Assembly: GCF_028476545.1 (NCBI RefSeq)
Contig: NW_026732296.1
Coordinates: forward strand, 372,001 to 436,000
Source of the DNA: Physella acuta
Lineage: Eukaryota > Mollusca > Gastropoda > Physidae
DNA: 64,000 nucleotides
Direction: 5' to 3'
The notes under the pieces were generated by a model. That model did no database searches. It was given only the letters and a program-made list of their open reading frames with translations, and had not been told where the DNA came from. Shown here one piece after another: positions 1 through 12,976 of the stretch. The first letter of the stretch is position 1. Each line of letters begins with the position of its first letter. The translations under genes were made by a program, and so were the position numbers.

Positions 1-1429
1 TCAAGTCAGTCATCCCTCACACACAGTGACAAAACCGCTTGTCAATTTGCCGCAGATAATTAACGTCCAGTGCTCAGTGGACCGTGAAAAGTTGAATAGC
101 TGCTATGTCAACCACAAGCGGGGGGGGGGGGGGGGGGATGGGGGGGGATGGGGGGATGTATGGGGAGGGGGATGTTTGCTAGAAATAACTGAATAACTGG
201 TGTGATGTTAGGGGTGAGGCGTTGGGAAGGGGAGGGGGTGGGGTGGTTACAACTGGGGAGTTTTCACGATAAAAGAACAAAAAGGTTTTATTAATGGTTT
301 TAATGCAACGATCTCCAGTCTGTTCTGGAACTCTTGGGTAACGTTGGGGGGGGGGGGGGGCAGTTCCAGCTCGGCCATTAAACGCCTGGCACCAACCGTG
401 TCTCGCAGGTGTAATACGCACAATGACGTCCCTGCACTCACGCGCCTGTGTGGGGGTGCCAGGATCGTGTGCCAGCTTGCCACTGACTGTGACAATCGCT
501 GTTTTCACACGGGGTCATTGTTGTCCTAACGCCATTATGGCCTCACATCAAAGTTCGTGGAAAGTCTATATAAGCTTCGTTATTAATTAATAGCGTATGG
601 CTAACCTGTCTACTAGTATGCCGTGGTCGTTGAAACAGATGAATTCTACTGCTTCTGCCCAATGTGTCATGTGCTCGATTGCTAAAGAATGAGAAAATGA
701 TAGCCTGAAAGGACTTAAAAATACCATGAAGCCAGCGTTTATTTTATTGGAGTTTGTACGACACGTCAGAATTGAAATACATTTTACGTCCATTCTCCAG
801 AACATTAAAAACAAATATTGCTTTATTTTTTACTTTTATTTTAATTCTTTATTTTTGGCCTCAGATATGTAATTTACAGCGTCAGTTTGCCTTACATGTT
901 CGCTTTAGTATTACAGCTTTCACCTGCGGCTTATGAGGACGGATACAGATTTTTAACGATAGTACTTTTTCTTCTTACATGTACTTACATTTAAGATGAT
1001 TTACTTATACATAATACAAAAGGTCTAATTAAAATTTTATTTTCAAACACGAAAATGCAAATGTGTAATTAAATGGTGATTCAATACTCTGTGAAATAGA
1101 GTTGAAATAAATTTGGGACTTAAAATGATAAATACTACAACAAACGTAAGACAGAATAGAATGGTTATTTTCGGTGTGGTATGGGCTAGAGTTGAAATAA
1201 ATTTGGAAGTAACGAAAAATGTTTTTTTAGGGATTATATTATTATTTAATTTCCTAAAATATTAAGATAAAAGGCAAATATTTACTTTATAGAGAAACAA
1301 TTCAATTTTTAAAAATATAAATGCACATAAACATTTACATACAATGATTTTACACTCGATATGCAATCCAACAAGAAACATTTAAAATCTTTGCTCATTT
1401 ATACTGCATTACAACAAAACAAATCACTG
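1..1429. other. non-coding, no gene seen
   Basis: G-rich runs occur at 120-175 and 345-360. The unique, fairly CpG-containing stretch at 360-530 stands out from the AT-rich surroundings. A short direct repeat, TAGAGTTGAAATAAATTTGG, occurs near 1097 and 1191. The open frames here are short and show no recognisable protein. Confidence 0.6.
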
Positions 1430-2050
1430 CTAAGTATTCTTTTCATTCTCCAACATCATCTTTTGTTTTAAATGATCTTTAATATTTTTTTCTGCATCAA
1501 TCTTGTGAAACAGAGAGATACCATCAATCATTTGTTTCTTCCTTTTGTTCTCTTTAGGTTTTGGTCTTGGTTTTGCTGTATTTTTTTTTCTATATGAGGC
1601 ACTCTTAGTAGTTTTCTTTAAAACAAGCTCTTGAGTTGGTAGTGCATCTTTCATAAGGGTTGGCCAACTACTATAGGAACGTACTGCTTTTTCTTTCTTT
1701 CTTCACCCTAAGCAGCATCAATTTCAGACATCCACACATCATTTCAAATTTCTTGGGTTCTCTTTCGTCTTCAATTTATGTCCTTTGAAAGTCTTGCTTG
1801 TTATAGTACTTCGGGCATCAGAATCTGGAAGTTTCTGTGTCAATAAATATGTGGTTGCTATTTTTAGATTTTGAAACACGTTTAACCCCTTGTCACATTT
1901 GCTGTTGAGCTTGCTTTATGTGCACTGCTATTGTAGACTCCTCCATCAATTCTTGATCTGCTGATTTGTTTTTATCCTGAACTTTTTCAGCTGCTGTATA
2001 CAGCTTTTGTCTCATTCTTTTCATTTTCCAAATGATTGCTGTATTTCTAA
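1430..2050 (-). other. lysine-rich coding-like remnant of unknown origin
   Basis: The minus strand holds stretches that look coding: a 74-codon frame at 1654-1430 with many Lys, Glu and Gln, and further open pieces around 1900-2050 interrupted by stops. I do not recognise the protein. It ends against the hAT insertion at 2053. It could be a decayed retrocopy or mobile-element gene, or simple chance in A-rich sequence. Confidence 0.2.
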
Positions 2051-2060
2051 TCATCTAAGA

Positions 2061-2998
2061 CAGGGGTCTCCAAACTTTTCAGACCGAGGGCCGCATTGAC
2101 TATCAAATATCAGTTCGGGGGCCAGAGTTGTCTTCAAGGCATATCTTCGGTGTTATGGAACCCCGCCCCCCTCCCCAATAAAATATAATTTATATAGAAA
2201 TATATACAAATTTCAAGTGCCGCCTGCCCCCCCCCCCCCCCCCCCCCGGAGAAAAAAATCTGAAAGAAACACTGTCGGGGGCCAACAACACACTCGAGGT
2301 CCATGTTCCATGTTTGCTCTCAAATTATTCTTCACCTATTCTGTATCTTGGTTGAGCCTATGTGACCTTATTAAATTCGCCATCTTCACCACAGGATTTA
2401 GTACACTGCTAATGTCCATATATTTAGCACTCAATGCTTGCTGAAGAATAATAGAGTGCAGGAGCATTTGTTGTAGAATATTTTTCTCATTTGCTTGTCC
2501 AACCAAGCCTTTCTTTACGCCACTAATATACTTTTCCCCATCAACATTCAGGTAACTAAGGTTAGTCCAAGTTATAATCAGCAAATGTTTTCTTTAACTC
2601 ATTGAATATATCCTCTCCGGTAACAGTGCCATAGATATTATGTAGGGAAGCCAGCTCTTTTGTTATGTTCATGTCTTCATCCACACCCCTAATGAACACA
2701 AGCAGTTGAGAGGTGAAACAGCTGTCCAGCGACTCATACATTGCAATTTAAAAAATAGTAAAACGTGCTTGCAGTTTTCGCTATTTAAGTCACGATGTTT
2801 TTACCAATGTCTGCAACACGGTGGGCAAAGGTATTTGCACTCAAAGCTTCATTTTCAAATTATTTTGAATTTTCTGGGCAAAGTTCCTTAGCAACCTCTA
2901 ACAGAATTTTTTTTCCGTGGACTAAAAGATCTCGGCGAGCCGGATGAGAGGACCTCGCGGGCCGCATCTGGCCCGCGGGCCGTAGTTTGGAGACCCTG
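2061..2998 (-). mobile_element. degenerate hAT transposon with GTF2IRD2/ZBED-type transposase remnant
   Basis: The ends are inverted copies of CAGGGGTCTCCAAACT and its complement. They are flanked by perfect 8-bp direct repeats ATCTAAGA (2053-2060 and 2999-3006), the target duplication length of hAT elements. On the minus strand, 2706 down to 2336 encodes transposase-like sequence. The first stretch reads LDSCFTSQLLVFIRGVDEDM, then ITKELASLHNIYGTVTGEDI, then FNELKKTFAD. After a small frame-breaking deletion near 2580 it resumes as TNLSYLNVDGEKY, then NILQQMLLHSI and MANLIRSHRLNQ. This matches my memory of the hAT-derived domain in GTF2IRD2 and ZBED5-type proteins. The N- and C-terminal parts of the transposase are missing. 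A C-run and a TCTGAAAGAAACA segment near 2230-2275 look like a piece of another MITE inserted inside. Confidence 0.88.
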
Positions 2999-3006
2999 AT
3001 CTAAGA

Positions 3007-4919
3007 CACAAGATGAAGTTTACTATTAGGTTAACTTTTTAAATAAAAAATTTAGTTACGGCTCAATATTTAATTTATTAGGCTTAAGTTAGAGGCCCTG
3101 TGCCCTATATTTTTAAAAATATTTTAATTTTATTTAATTTTTTTATTTTAAATTTTAAATTTTAATCTGTTTAGGCCATTTTTAACTACATTTATATACA
3201 AAGTTAATACAGGGAGGAAATAAATAGTAAGGATGTGCTAGTGAAAAATTCAAAGTCGAGAGGGGGGTTCATGGTGGCAAAAACTTTGAGATGGGGATGG
3301 AGGTATTTGAGGGTTCTGGTTCAGTGATTTGTATCGTAACAATGTTTATAGGTTGTGTGGTTGCTGAGTATGGTGTAGGGGTGGGCAGGCGTGAAGTAAG
3401 CGACATCCGGACGTCGTGATTTCATCTCAAGTTAAAAAACCTGTGTTGAGTTGGGGTAAACAATTTCACTTTTTAAGATATTGGGTTGACAACAATGAAA
3501 ATATGGCTATATTTAAATAAAAAAAAAGGATTCGACACTAGTGATTGGGTGGGGTCATAGGTTTGAAGGGGGTGGGGATTTGTTGGGTGCGGCGGGCCAG
3601 GCACCAGGAGCGATGTTGCGTGACCTGACTACTGTGATGTTCTGTTTATAGCGTGTGTGTCCGTGTGTTTCCCTTGTCGAGTCGTCTGCTAAATATCAGG
3701 TCCAAAGTCTGTCTAGTAAACTCTGTCCCGTTATGTTTTGCCCTATTACTGTAGCACCAGATTGTTTGTCTATATACGGCTACTGTCCTTACGTTATGCT
3801 CCAATGCAGTCCTATCTTTCTGTCTGGGTCCTTTGTTGTGCCTAGTTAGCTGAGTTGATATTTCAATAGTTACCATACGGGTGGTACGGGTTCGAGAACA
3901 TCATTTTATCATAGTTTTCAACCATTTTTTAAATTGGTTTTACAAAGCTTCAAACATGCCCATTGAAATTGTTAAAGTGTTGTTATCAAGCCTTCAGATT
4001 TAAGAATTTAATATAGCTAAAGGTTTTCTTTTTTCGCTTAAATTTTTAAATATTATACTTGCGTAGTTGTTAGACAAATATTTTTATTTGATTTTAAAAA
4101 GTCATGGTAAGTATAGTAAAATATAAGGTAACTTTCATATTTTTGTGTGTTGCAATTGTTTTTTTGTTTTTTTTTTTAAATTTTTGCCGACTTTGAGAAA
4201 CAGTTTGCAGCTATCTCCCTTTCTTAAATAGAATTAATAAAAGGGAAATAACAAACATAAATTTATGTTCCATGTCAAAATTGTAGGCCTACATATTTAA
4301 AAAAAAAATCATTGTGAATTTATTAAATAAAAATGGATACACATTGATTATTCAATACTACACATATTTACACACGTATGCATATGCACAAGACCAAACT
4401 CATACACATAAATGCGCATTCTCATTTGCATACGCGTATGCGCATACTAACGCATACGCCTTCACCAACGCCCATGCCCATACCCCCCGCATACACATAC
4501 TGACAAGCATTCAGTCATTTTTATAAGCCCGCTACCAAACTCATGTCTTTTAGGTTTGTGGACCAACGTTATGGATTTGGTTTTCTTTATTCGTTGCCTT
4601 GGTTTAAAAAAAATGTTTCTGATGCATTGAATGGTTGGATAATTTGACTTTTGATCGGAGCGATCTTTACGTAGATTTTTTCAAAGAAATATCCACGGTC
4701 AAACAATGCTTGAACAAAAACTCAAGTGGTCGAGTTTTAGGCCTCTCTTTTAAAAAAAAAAAACGTATCTGGTTGTAAAACGATCTGCTGATTTTAACTT
4801 CAGATCTTTCAGATAAATGTTACGATTATGTCTAGCAAAGAAATACATTGGAAGATATTTGTGTTTCACAACTCCGACCAGAGAAATTTGAAATAATGTT
4901 TTCACTTTTTTGATCGAAG
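3007..4919. other. non-coding, AT-rich
   Basis: I see no gene or clear element. A degenerate run of alternating purine-pyrimidine CATACGC-type words lies at 4350-4500. Confidence 0.55.
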
Positions 4920-5140
4920 TCAAAACGTCACTTTTAACGGTCCTTGGGGCAAGTGAAGTAGAGTTCACCTGTTTCTGTGACCTCGGCATATGAAGGGATA
5001 GTGCAATGAGCGCTATGCCCAGCCGCCTTTACCTTCCCTAGCGTGCTTTAGGTACAAATCAGAGCTGGGTAAACTCAGGGACGTAGAACGTACTTGAACC
5101 TGGATTCAAACATGAGACTCTATGGTTAGCAGTCGCATCT
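4920..5140 (-). mobile_element. tRNA-derived SINE, reverse orientation
   Basis: Read on the minus strand, a tRNA-like head (B-box-like TTTGAATCCAGG near 5100) leads into a body with CTGAGTTTACCCAGCTCTGA, then GGCGGCTGGGCATAG. It ends with a 3' part containing ATATGCCGAGGTCACAGAAA and CAGGTGAACTCTACTTCACT. The same body recurs at 13455, 42117 and 56075, so this is a repeat family, provisionally the major SINE of this genome. Confidence 0.7.
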
Positions 5141-7690
5141 TTTATTATATAAAGTTGTATATAATCAGTATTTTTAGCCGTGAGCACTCTGCACAACATG
5201 AATAGACCTACATCTCAATTTCTAACATTACAAGAGTTAAGTTATAACTACGATAATAGCAGGACTTTTCATTTCATAATGGACAATCAAGAATTTAAAT
5301 AAACTATTCAATAAAACATAAATTAAAAAAAAAGTAAAGTAGAACTTTTCTATTTTTTTTTTATGTAACTGTATTCTTTATATGACGTCCCGTTACGACC
5401 TAGTTAATCTTCAAACTTTAATTATTTTTTAACAAGCGGTCAAAACAAAACACGTGTTTCCGTTTAATTGAATGTTGCAATTAAAAATAAAGTTTACAAA
5501 AAATAAAAGTTAAAAAAATTGGCTGCTCATAATTGTTTTTTTTTATCAAGGTGCTGGCTGGGCGCTTGTGTGAACATTCTTGTTGGGGACTAAAGTCTTA
5601 TGGGAAGAGATTACACGATCCCCGGGGTGTCGGTATTGAAGTTGTCGACCCACAGGTAACTACTGCAGCCCTTGTTAGTGGTGAGCCTTCTGATGTCATC
5701 CAGCCGTGCTAGTAATAGAAGAAAGGGGTGGATGGTGTGTGTGTGTGGGGTGGGGGGGGGCAATGTCAGGAAGGGGGGGGGGTGTATGAATAGAAGCAGC
5801 TAAACTCCTGCAAATGAACTTTTATTTAATCAGACAAAAGGCTAGAGATAATGGAGAGAAAAAGGCGCCGAACAAAAGAACAAAAAACCGCAGCTTTGGC
5901 GCCGTGGATGCAGCGGAAACAAAACAAACACACGCAAAAATTATTAAAACAACGGGTTAAATGGGAGAGAACTCGCCACCACGATGTCGCAACTCTGGTG
6001 GTGCTACACCAAGGGCGACAACCCAACTACATCTAACAGTTGCGGCCCCTGGAGAGGGAAGTTGGCCGGGAAGAGTAGCGAAACATGTTAGATTTCTGAT
6101 TTAATCAAGGCCCTGATGATCTTTTGCCAAACGAGTGGTGTCCCCTTACGCCCGGGCTGGACGCCCCCCTGCGCCCAGTGGTTGACGAGCCCCATGACGT
6201 GTTTTACCTCCGGGTGGAGAACAAACGAATGGGACATATTTTACAGAAAGGTGGCCGCCAGTCATATAACCAAAATAACTAAAATCCTTTATTGTTGAAT
6301 GAACACATCTTCTCTTTGTTAAATAAAATTATGGCAGATATATATTGTTTCATTGTAGGCATGTAATCCGTTTTTATTGCCTCAAATGTAAGCATTGGAA
6401 AAAAATATTTTATCTAAATTGTGGACATTTAACAAGGTTAATTGAACTTTACTACTCAGAAGTTATTACTTTTGCGACCACGTAGCTAAGATGGAACATT
6501 GACATGGTTAAATTATGAACAAAAAATTCACAAATAATATGCGCTCAGTATAAAATAGTTAAGAGCTAATAATGAGAATAAGTAAAACAAAAGTAAAATC
6601 GGATACAGATTTCGTTTGTTAAACAATGGCTTGGTTTGGAGTAAGCTTCGAGTCATACACTACACATCTGAAATAGTTTAAAGTTCAGCATTGGACTTCC
6701 CATGCAATAAGATCAAATTTCATCCACCTTGTTCAAAGTTTCACTGGTTTCATATCTCGCCTTACTGGTAAACTAAACTCGTTAAAGATTACATACAACC
6801 ATTGCTTGTTAATCCTAATCAAAATGTAAAGCTAAATTTTTTGATTACTTCTTAATTCTCCACCATGTCATGAAAATATTTTTTTAAATATTGGTACATA
6901 GACCTATAGTATTAAGATCAGTGTGACAATACGCCGTCAATTAATATGCTACAAAGTAATCTATGCCTGTATCCAACCTAGGCTACTGGTTATTTATTTA
7001 GTATAGTGTAAACTAATTATAGTAACATACTCAAGTATTGTAAATCACAACGATAAACCCCAACAAAACAACAACAGCCGCTATTTTTAGTTTTGCGGAA
7101 AACAGGTATCACGAAAACAAATAAATTAAATATCCGCTGGTTCACCGACTGCCCATCTCCCCAGTACACCAGTACACAAAAGGACAAGCGCAACATATCA
7201 ATTGAATTTTTTTCTCTCTCACTATCAATCCTATTGTGTCGAACCCCGCCAACTCGCCAACCCGCCAACCCGCCAACCGACTGTGTAAAGCCTTTGTTTA
7301 CAGCAGCGAATACAAGCCAATGTTGCGACGTAATTGAATCGCTGGGGCGCACGGTAAACGGGCGCTCATACAAATTGGCCCGCAACAGTTGGGGCGGCCG
7401 CGGTGGTTTTTTGTTTATCTGGCAAGTCTTGCAGGTGTTCAACAAAAAAATACCTGACAAGGGGAGCAGAAAAAAAATGGTTTTGTTTTGATGCAATTTG
7501 TGGTGGTGTAGTTTCAGGTGTTGTTAGGGCTCAACTTATGCAAATCTAAAATAAAAGTGTTTTTTTGTTTGCTTTTTATCAAAGAGTGACGCCACTCACC
7601 CCCACTCCTTTCTTTGACGGTCAAAAATAGTTATAGACTAAACCATCTTTTCTTAATTAAAAAAAGTCCCTGGGTTTGTAGGTCATTAGC
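5141..7690. other. non-coding, mostly AT-rich
   Basis: There are no recognisable genes. Two GC-richer unique blocks, at 5830-6060 and 6115-6250, contrast with the flanks. A short tandem of CCAACCCG lies near 7250-7280. The 159- and 132-codon open frames at 7017-7496 overlap antiparallel and resemble nothing known. Confidence 0.5.
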
Positions 7691-7692
7691 TT

Positions 7693-7694
<2 letters not shown>

Positions 7695-7786
<92 letters not shown>
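7695..7786. repeat. (AT)n microsatellite
   Basis: About 45 AT dinucleotides, followed directly by a reverse-orientation SINE fragment. Confidence 0.97.
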
Positions 7787-7787
<1 letters not shown>

Positions 7788-7789
<2 letters not shown>

Positions 7790-7895
7790 GGTATGACTGA
7801 CTCCCCACTGAGCGAGTCAGAAAAGAATAACAACCTGGATTCAAACTTGGACTCTTCGCGTAACCAGACTATCGCTTTACCACTCCTCCTCCTTC
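7788..7895 (-). mobile_element. SINE 5' fragment, reverse orientation
   Basis: The stretch CCTGGATTCAAACTTGG, then CGCGTAACCAGACTATCG, reads on the minus strand as a tRNA-like head of the same SINE family as 4920-5140. Confidence 0.5.
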
Positions 7896-8139
7896 TACCC
7901 ACAATTATCCCCCTATGGTTAACTTCTCCCCATCCTCCAGATCTAAGACCCTCAAATCCAGATTAGTTTCAAACAATGGACATCGTAAACCAAAGAAATA
8001 AAAACCACATACGGCATTCAAAAACTGTATAAAAAATTACCCAAATCCTAAGGGACTTAATCGGGGAAAAAAAGAACCACCACTCCACCACAGTCATTAT
8101 CAAAGAATTTTTTTTTGCCTCAGTGGTTGGTGATCGGCC

Positions 8140-9780
8140 GTACAGGAGAACAATAAACATTGTAGTTAAATCGGCATCTCTTCTATTGGTACCATTTGAA
8201 CAATAAACATTGCAGTTAAAATGGCATCTCTTCTATTGGTACCATTTGAACAATAAACATTGCAGTTAAAATGGCATCTCTTCTATTGGTACCATTTGAA
8301 CAATAAACATTGCAGTTAAAATGGCATTTCTTCTATTGGTACCATTTGATCAATAAACATTGCAGTTAAAATAGCATCTCTTCTATTGGTACCATTTGAA
8401 CAATAAACATTGCAGTTAAAATGACATTTCTTCCATTGGTACCATTTGAACAATAAACATTGCAGTTAAAATAGCATCTCTTCTATTGGTACCATTTGAA
8501 CAATAAACATTGCAGTTAAAATAGCATCTCTTCTATTAGTACCATTTGAACAATAAACATTGCAGTTAAAATGGCATTTCTTCTATTGGTACCATTTGAA
8601 CAATAAACATTGCAGTTAAAATGGCATCTCTTCTATTGGTACCATTTGAACAATAAACATTGCAGTTAAAATGGCATATCTTCTATTGGTACCATTTGAA
8701 CAATAAACATTGCAGTTAAAATGGCATCTCTTTTATTGGTACCATTTGAACAATAAACATTGCAGTTAAAATTGTATCTCTTAATTGGTACCATTTGAAC
8801 AATAAACATTGCCGTTAAAATGGCATCTCTTCTATTGGTACCATTTGAACAATAAACATTGCAGTTAAAATGGCATCTCTTTTATTGGTACCATTTGAAC
8901 AATAAACATTGCAGTTAAAATTGTATCTCTTAATTGGTACCATTTGAACAATAAACATTGCCGTTAAAATGGCATCTCTTCTATTGGTACCATTTGAACA
9001 ATAAACATTGCAGTTAAAATAGCTTCTCCTCTATTGGTACCATTTGAACAATAAACATTGCAGTTGAAATGGCATCTCTTCTATGGTACCATTTGAACAA
9101 TAAACATTGCAGTTAAAATTGCACCATATTGGTACCATTTGAACAATAAACATTGCAGTTAAAATAGCATCTCTTCTATTGGTACAATTTGAACAATAAA
9201 CATTGCAGTTAAAATGGCCTCTCTTCTATTGGTACCATTTGAACAATAAACATTGCAGTTAAAATGGCATCTCTTCTATTGGTACCATTTGAGCAATAAA
9301 CATTGCAGTTAAAATGGCATCTCTTCTATTGGTACCATTTGAACAATAAAGATTGCAGTTAAAATGGCACCATATTGGTACCATTTGAACAATAAACATT
9401 GCAGTTGAAATGGCATCTCTTCTATTGGTACCATTTGAACAATAAACATTGCAGTTAAAATGGCACCATATTGGTACCATTTGAACAATAAACATTGCAG
9501 TTGAAATAGCATCTCTTCTATTGGTACCATTTGAACAATAAACATTGCAGTTAAAATGGCCTCTCTTCTATTGGTACCATTGGAACAATAAACATTGCAA
9601 TGGCATCTCTTCTATTGGTACCATTTGAACAATAAACATTGCAGTTAAAATGGCATCTCTTCTATTGGTACCATTTGAACAATAAACATTGCAGTTTGAA
9701 ATGGCATCTCTTCTGTTGGTACCATTTTAACAATAAACATTGCCGTTAAAATGGCACCATATAGGTACCATTTGAAAATA
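8140..9780 (+). repeat. 50-bp satellite array, about 33 units
   Basis: The unit is about 50 bp and contains AACAATAAACATTGCAGTTA, then TGGCATCTCTTCTATTGGTA, then CCATTTG. Most units carry a GGTACC site. Shortened variants with GCACCATATTGG appear in the second half. A multi-unit block repeats (about 8728-8845 and 8877-8985), which shows higher-order duplication. Open frames in the array are by-products. Confidence 0.97.
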
Positions 9781-9895
9781 ATCAATAAAACATGATGTAG
9801 GGGCCCCGCAACAAGTGATAACACCCGGTGTTGGGGGCCCACAACAATCAATAACACCTGATTTTGAGGGCCCTCAAATTTTAATAATATCTGTT
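9781..9895 (+). repeat. short degenerate repeat, GGGGGCCC-type units
   Basis: Three diverged units of about 35-40 bp share a GGGCCC core followed by CAACAA and TAACACC. They adjoin the 50-bp satellite. Confidence 0.5.
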
Positions 9896-10940
9896 ACAAT
9901 CAGTTACACTTGAATATGCGCGTGGGTTGGGGTAAGGGGGGGGGGGGGGAATGAGGGGGACAAAGGCACCTACCAAGCTGGTCAGATATTGAGTTCTTAA
10001 AACTTTGAGATCAGCTTTTGGGATTATGTGAAAGTAAATATAAAATGTCATGTTATTTTTAAGTACAAATTTGTTGTTATATAGGTAATAAAGCAATATT
10101 TAAAATAAGCGTCATCAATAATAATAATACTTTTTTTTCCTCGTTGAAAATGTTTTACGAAAATAAAAAAAAAAACTAGATTTGTATTTCACGTGTTTAA
10201 CTAAACATATAGATTAAAAAATAAAACAACAACAAAAAGCGCAACGTATTTAAATTTTTATTTTATTTTAATCAACACAAATCAATGCAATCACATGGGT
10301 AGGAGAGTAGTGTCATATAATGGGTTAGAGGGGAGAGCCTTCGTATCTCGTGTTGTGTTTCCATTTAACTATAAAACAACCTATAGATGCCACCGCCGAG
10401 GTCAATACCCAAAATATTTTGAGAACTGCTTAAGCTTAATCTAACTGTGGAGTAGATACAAAGCAGAAAAGGGGGGGGGGGTGTAAAAAGTTGAGAAGTT
10501 GAGAGGTAGAGATATTACAAATGTAAAAAAAAAACATAAACTATTAACATCTTGACAAAACAAAATTTACAGCATGTATTTCAGCCGTGATATTTAATTA
10601 ACCGAACTTCAACCTCGCGAAGTTTTTCTTCTTTAATTAATTATCTCCCTTATTAAGTTAAGCATTCCTCTCTCCCCTTGCAAACCTTCTTCTCTCGGCT
10701 GTCACCGACCGCTTCTTTAATTAACCGGCGTCAACTAATTTGCCATCGCACCGGCCGACCCCTTGGTTTGGCTCGAACGAATGTGACAAGTTTAATCCGT
10801 GCCGTCAACGTGACGGAGCGGTGGGCCGGTCCGGTGGTCGCTGGGACCACAGAGGACGTCAAGGTCCACGTTGGTAGCTGACAACTGGCAGAGCGTGTTT
10901 CACAGGGGGGGGGGGTGGGGTGCTGGGGGGAGGGTGTACC
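9896..10940. other. non-coding; unique GC-richer block at 10640-10880
   Basis: There is AT-rich sequence to about 10600. A unique block then holds several TTTAATTAA words and a CpG-containing segment (10740-10880). I recognise no gene. The short plus-strand frame at 10678-10881 has no known match. Confidence 0.45.
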
Positions 10941-12090
10941 AAAATAGATGAGGTAGTGGTGAGGTAGTGGTGAGGTGGTGGTGAGGTGGTGGTGAGGTGG
11001 TGGTGAGGTGGTGGTAGGTAGTGGTGAGGTGGTGGTGAGGTGGTGGTGAGGTAGTGGTGAGGTGGTGGTGAGGTGGTGGGGAGGAAGTGGTGAGGTGGTG
11101 GTGAGGTGGTGGTGAGGTGGTGGTGAGGTGGTGGTGAGGTGGTGGTGAGGTGGTGGTGAGGTGGTGGTGAGGTAGTGGTGAGGTAGTGGTGAGGTAGTGG
11201 TGAGGTAGTGGTGAGGTAGTGGTGAGGTGGTGGTGAGGTAGTGGTGAGGTGGTGGTGAGGTAGTGGTGAGGTAGTGGTGAGGTGGTGGTGAGGTAGTGGT
11301 GAGGTAGTAGTGAGGTGGTGAGGTGGAGAGAAAAGGTGAGGTAGATGATGTGGTGGTGAGGTGGAGAGAAAAGGTGAGGTAGATGATGTGGTGGTGAGGT
11401 GGTGGTGAGGTGGAGAGAAAAGGTGAGGTAGATGATGTGGTGGTGAGGTGGTGGTGAGGTAGTGGTGAGGTGGTGGTGAGGTGGTGGTGAGGTGGTGGTG
11501 AGGTAGTGGTGAGGTGGTGGTGAGGTAGTGGTGATGTGGTGGTGAGGTAGTGGTGAGGTGGTGGAAATTGAGAACGTTAGGTAGTGGTGAGGTGGAGAAT
11601 AGGTGAGGTAGATGAGGTGGTGGTGAGGTAGTGGTAAAGTCGTGGTGAGGTGGTGGTGAGGTGGTGGTGAGGTGGTGGTGAGGTGGTGGTGAGGTGGTGG
11701 CGACGTGGTGATGAGGAGGTAGAAATAGAGGAGGTGAGGTAGTGGTGAGGTGGAGAATAGGTGAGGTAGATGAGGTGGCGGTGGTGGTGAATATCGGAGA
11801 GGTGAGATATGAGGTGGTAAATGTAGAAGATGAGATAGTGGTGAGGTGGAGAGAAAAAGTGAGGTAGAGGGGAGATATTGATAATAGATGACGCAATTGA
11901 GGTGGTGAAACAGTGGTGAGGTTAGTGAGATGGTAAAAATAGACGTGGATAGGGGTTGTAGAGGTGGAGAAAATAGGTGAGATAGATGAGGCGGTAAAAA
12001 TCCAGGAGGTGAGGTAGGGATGAGAAGATGGTGAGGTGGAGAAAAGAGATGACGTATAGTTGTGGAGTAAACAGATGGGGTAGGGGTGAG
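10941..12090 (+). repeat. 12-bp GGTGGTGGTGAG minisatellite, decaying to the right
   Basis: There are dozens of GGTGGTGGTGAG and GGTAGTGGTGAG units, nearly pure from 10945 to 11330, then mixed with GGAGAGAAAAGGTGAGGTAG variants and fading by about 12090. Because the period is a multiple of three, two frames of more than 400 codons stay open on the minus strand (Pro/His/Thr/Ser repeats). These are not genes. The G-rich strand could form quadruplexes. Confidence 0.95.
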
Positions 12091-12976
12091 ATAGAAGAGG
12101 TATAGTAATCTGCTGGAAATGCTTGCATAATGTTGTGATTCGGACCAACTGTCGTCTCCTATTTTAACATAACCTATAAAATCCTTAAGACCATTTACTG
12201 TAACATTTATTAACCCTTTCACTATTAAACTTAACGGTCTGTGGGGTCAAGCGACCGCTAACCCGCAAATCTCAAGGCTAGTAGACCGTGCTTTATAAAT
12301 AGATCTTAACTCCACCTGTCCGTTTTGACCATTAAACCTGACATTTTACTTATTTTGTTAACTACCCATAACCACCCAACGCCCAGAACACCCTGCCACC
12401 CTTGCACCCTGTAACACCCTACATCTGTCACACCCTCCATATGACGATCTGGAAATTCCTCCATCACATTGAATCCATTCACATTGTAGGTTATCTCCCT
12501 GCTATATTTATGAACAGTTATCCCCGCATGTAGTTCAACTAAAGGTTCGACAACCCGATTCTGACGACAAGTTCAAATCTATGAAAAACTTCTTGCATGG
12601 GTTCTGTGTGAGCGCCGGCTAATGAGGTTACACTCACTGCACTATGAAATGGATTGGGGGGGGGGGGTACAGCCTGGGATTGACTGTGTGAGTTCCACGC
12701 GTTTGTTTGTTTGTTTGTTTTTGTATCGCGAGTCAGTTTGACCTTCTAGATAGAGAGTGGGATGGTGTGGGGTGGGATGGGGTGGTGGCACGATAGCGCG
12801 TGAAGACAGAATCTGGAAGTTGTAAGATCAATCACGTGTGGGGTGGCAGCTCGTGTCGAACATTTGCCAGGTGCTGGTCACGTGGGGTGGGTCGTGCGCG
12901 AGGATGGGGAGGGTGGGGTGGGGGGGGGGTGGAGGACGGGTTGATGAATATGGGTTTCAGTAAGTTTAGACGTACC
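12091..12976. other. non-coding
   Basis: Mixed unique sequence with a G-run near 12656 and a short TTTG repeat near 12705. No gene recognised. Confidence 0.55.

Noticed and set aside
7017-7496. Antiparallel frames of 159 and 132 codons
   Set aside because: No recognisable domain, both strands open, no splice or start support.
10859-12222. Minus-strand frames of 429 and 440 codons rich in Pro, His, Thr and Ser
   Set aside because: Two overlapping frames are both open because of the 12-bp GGTGGTGGTGAG array; there is no domain or gene structure.
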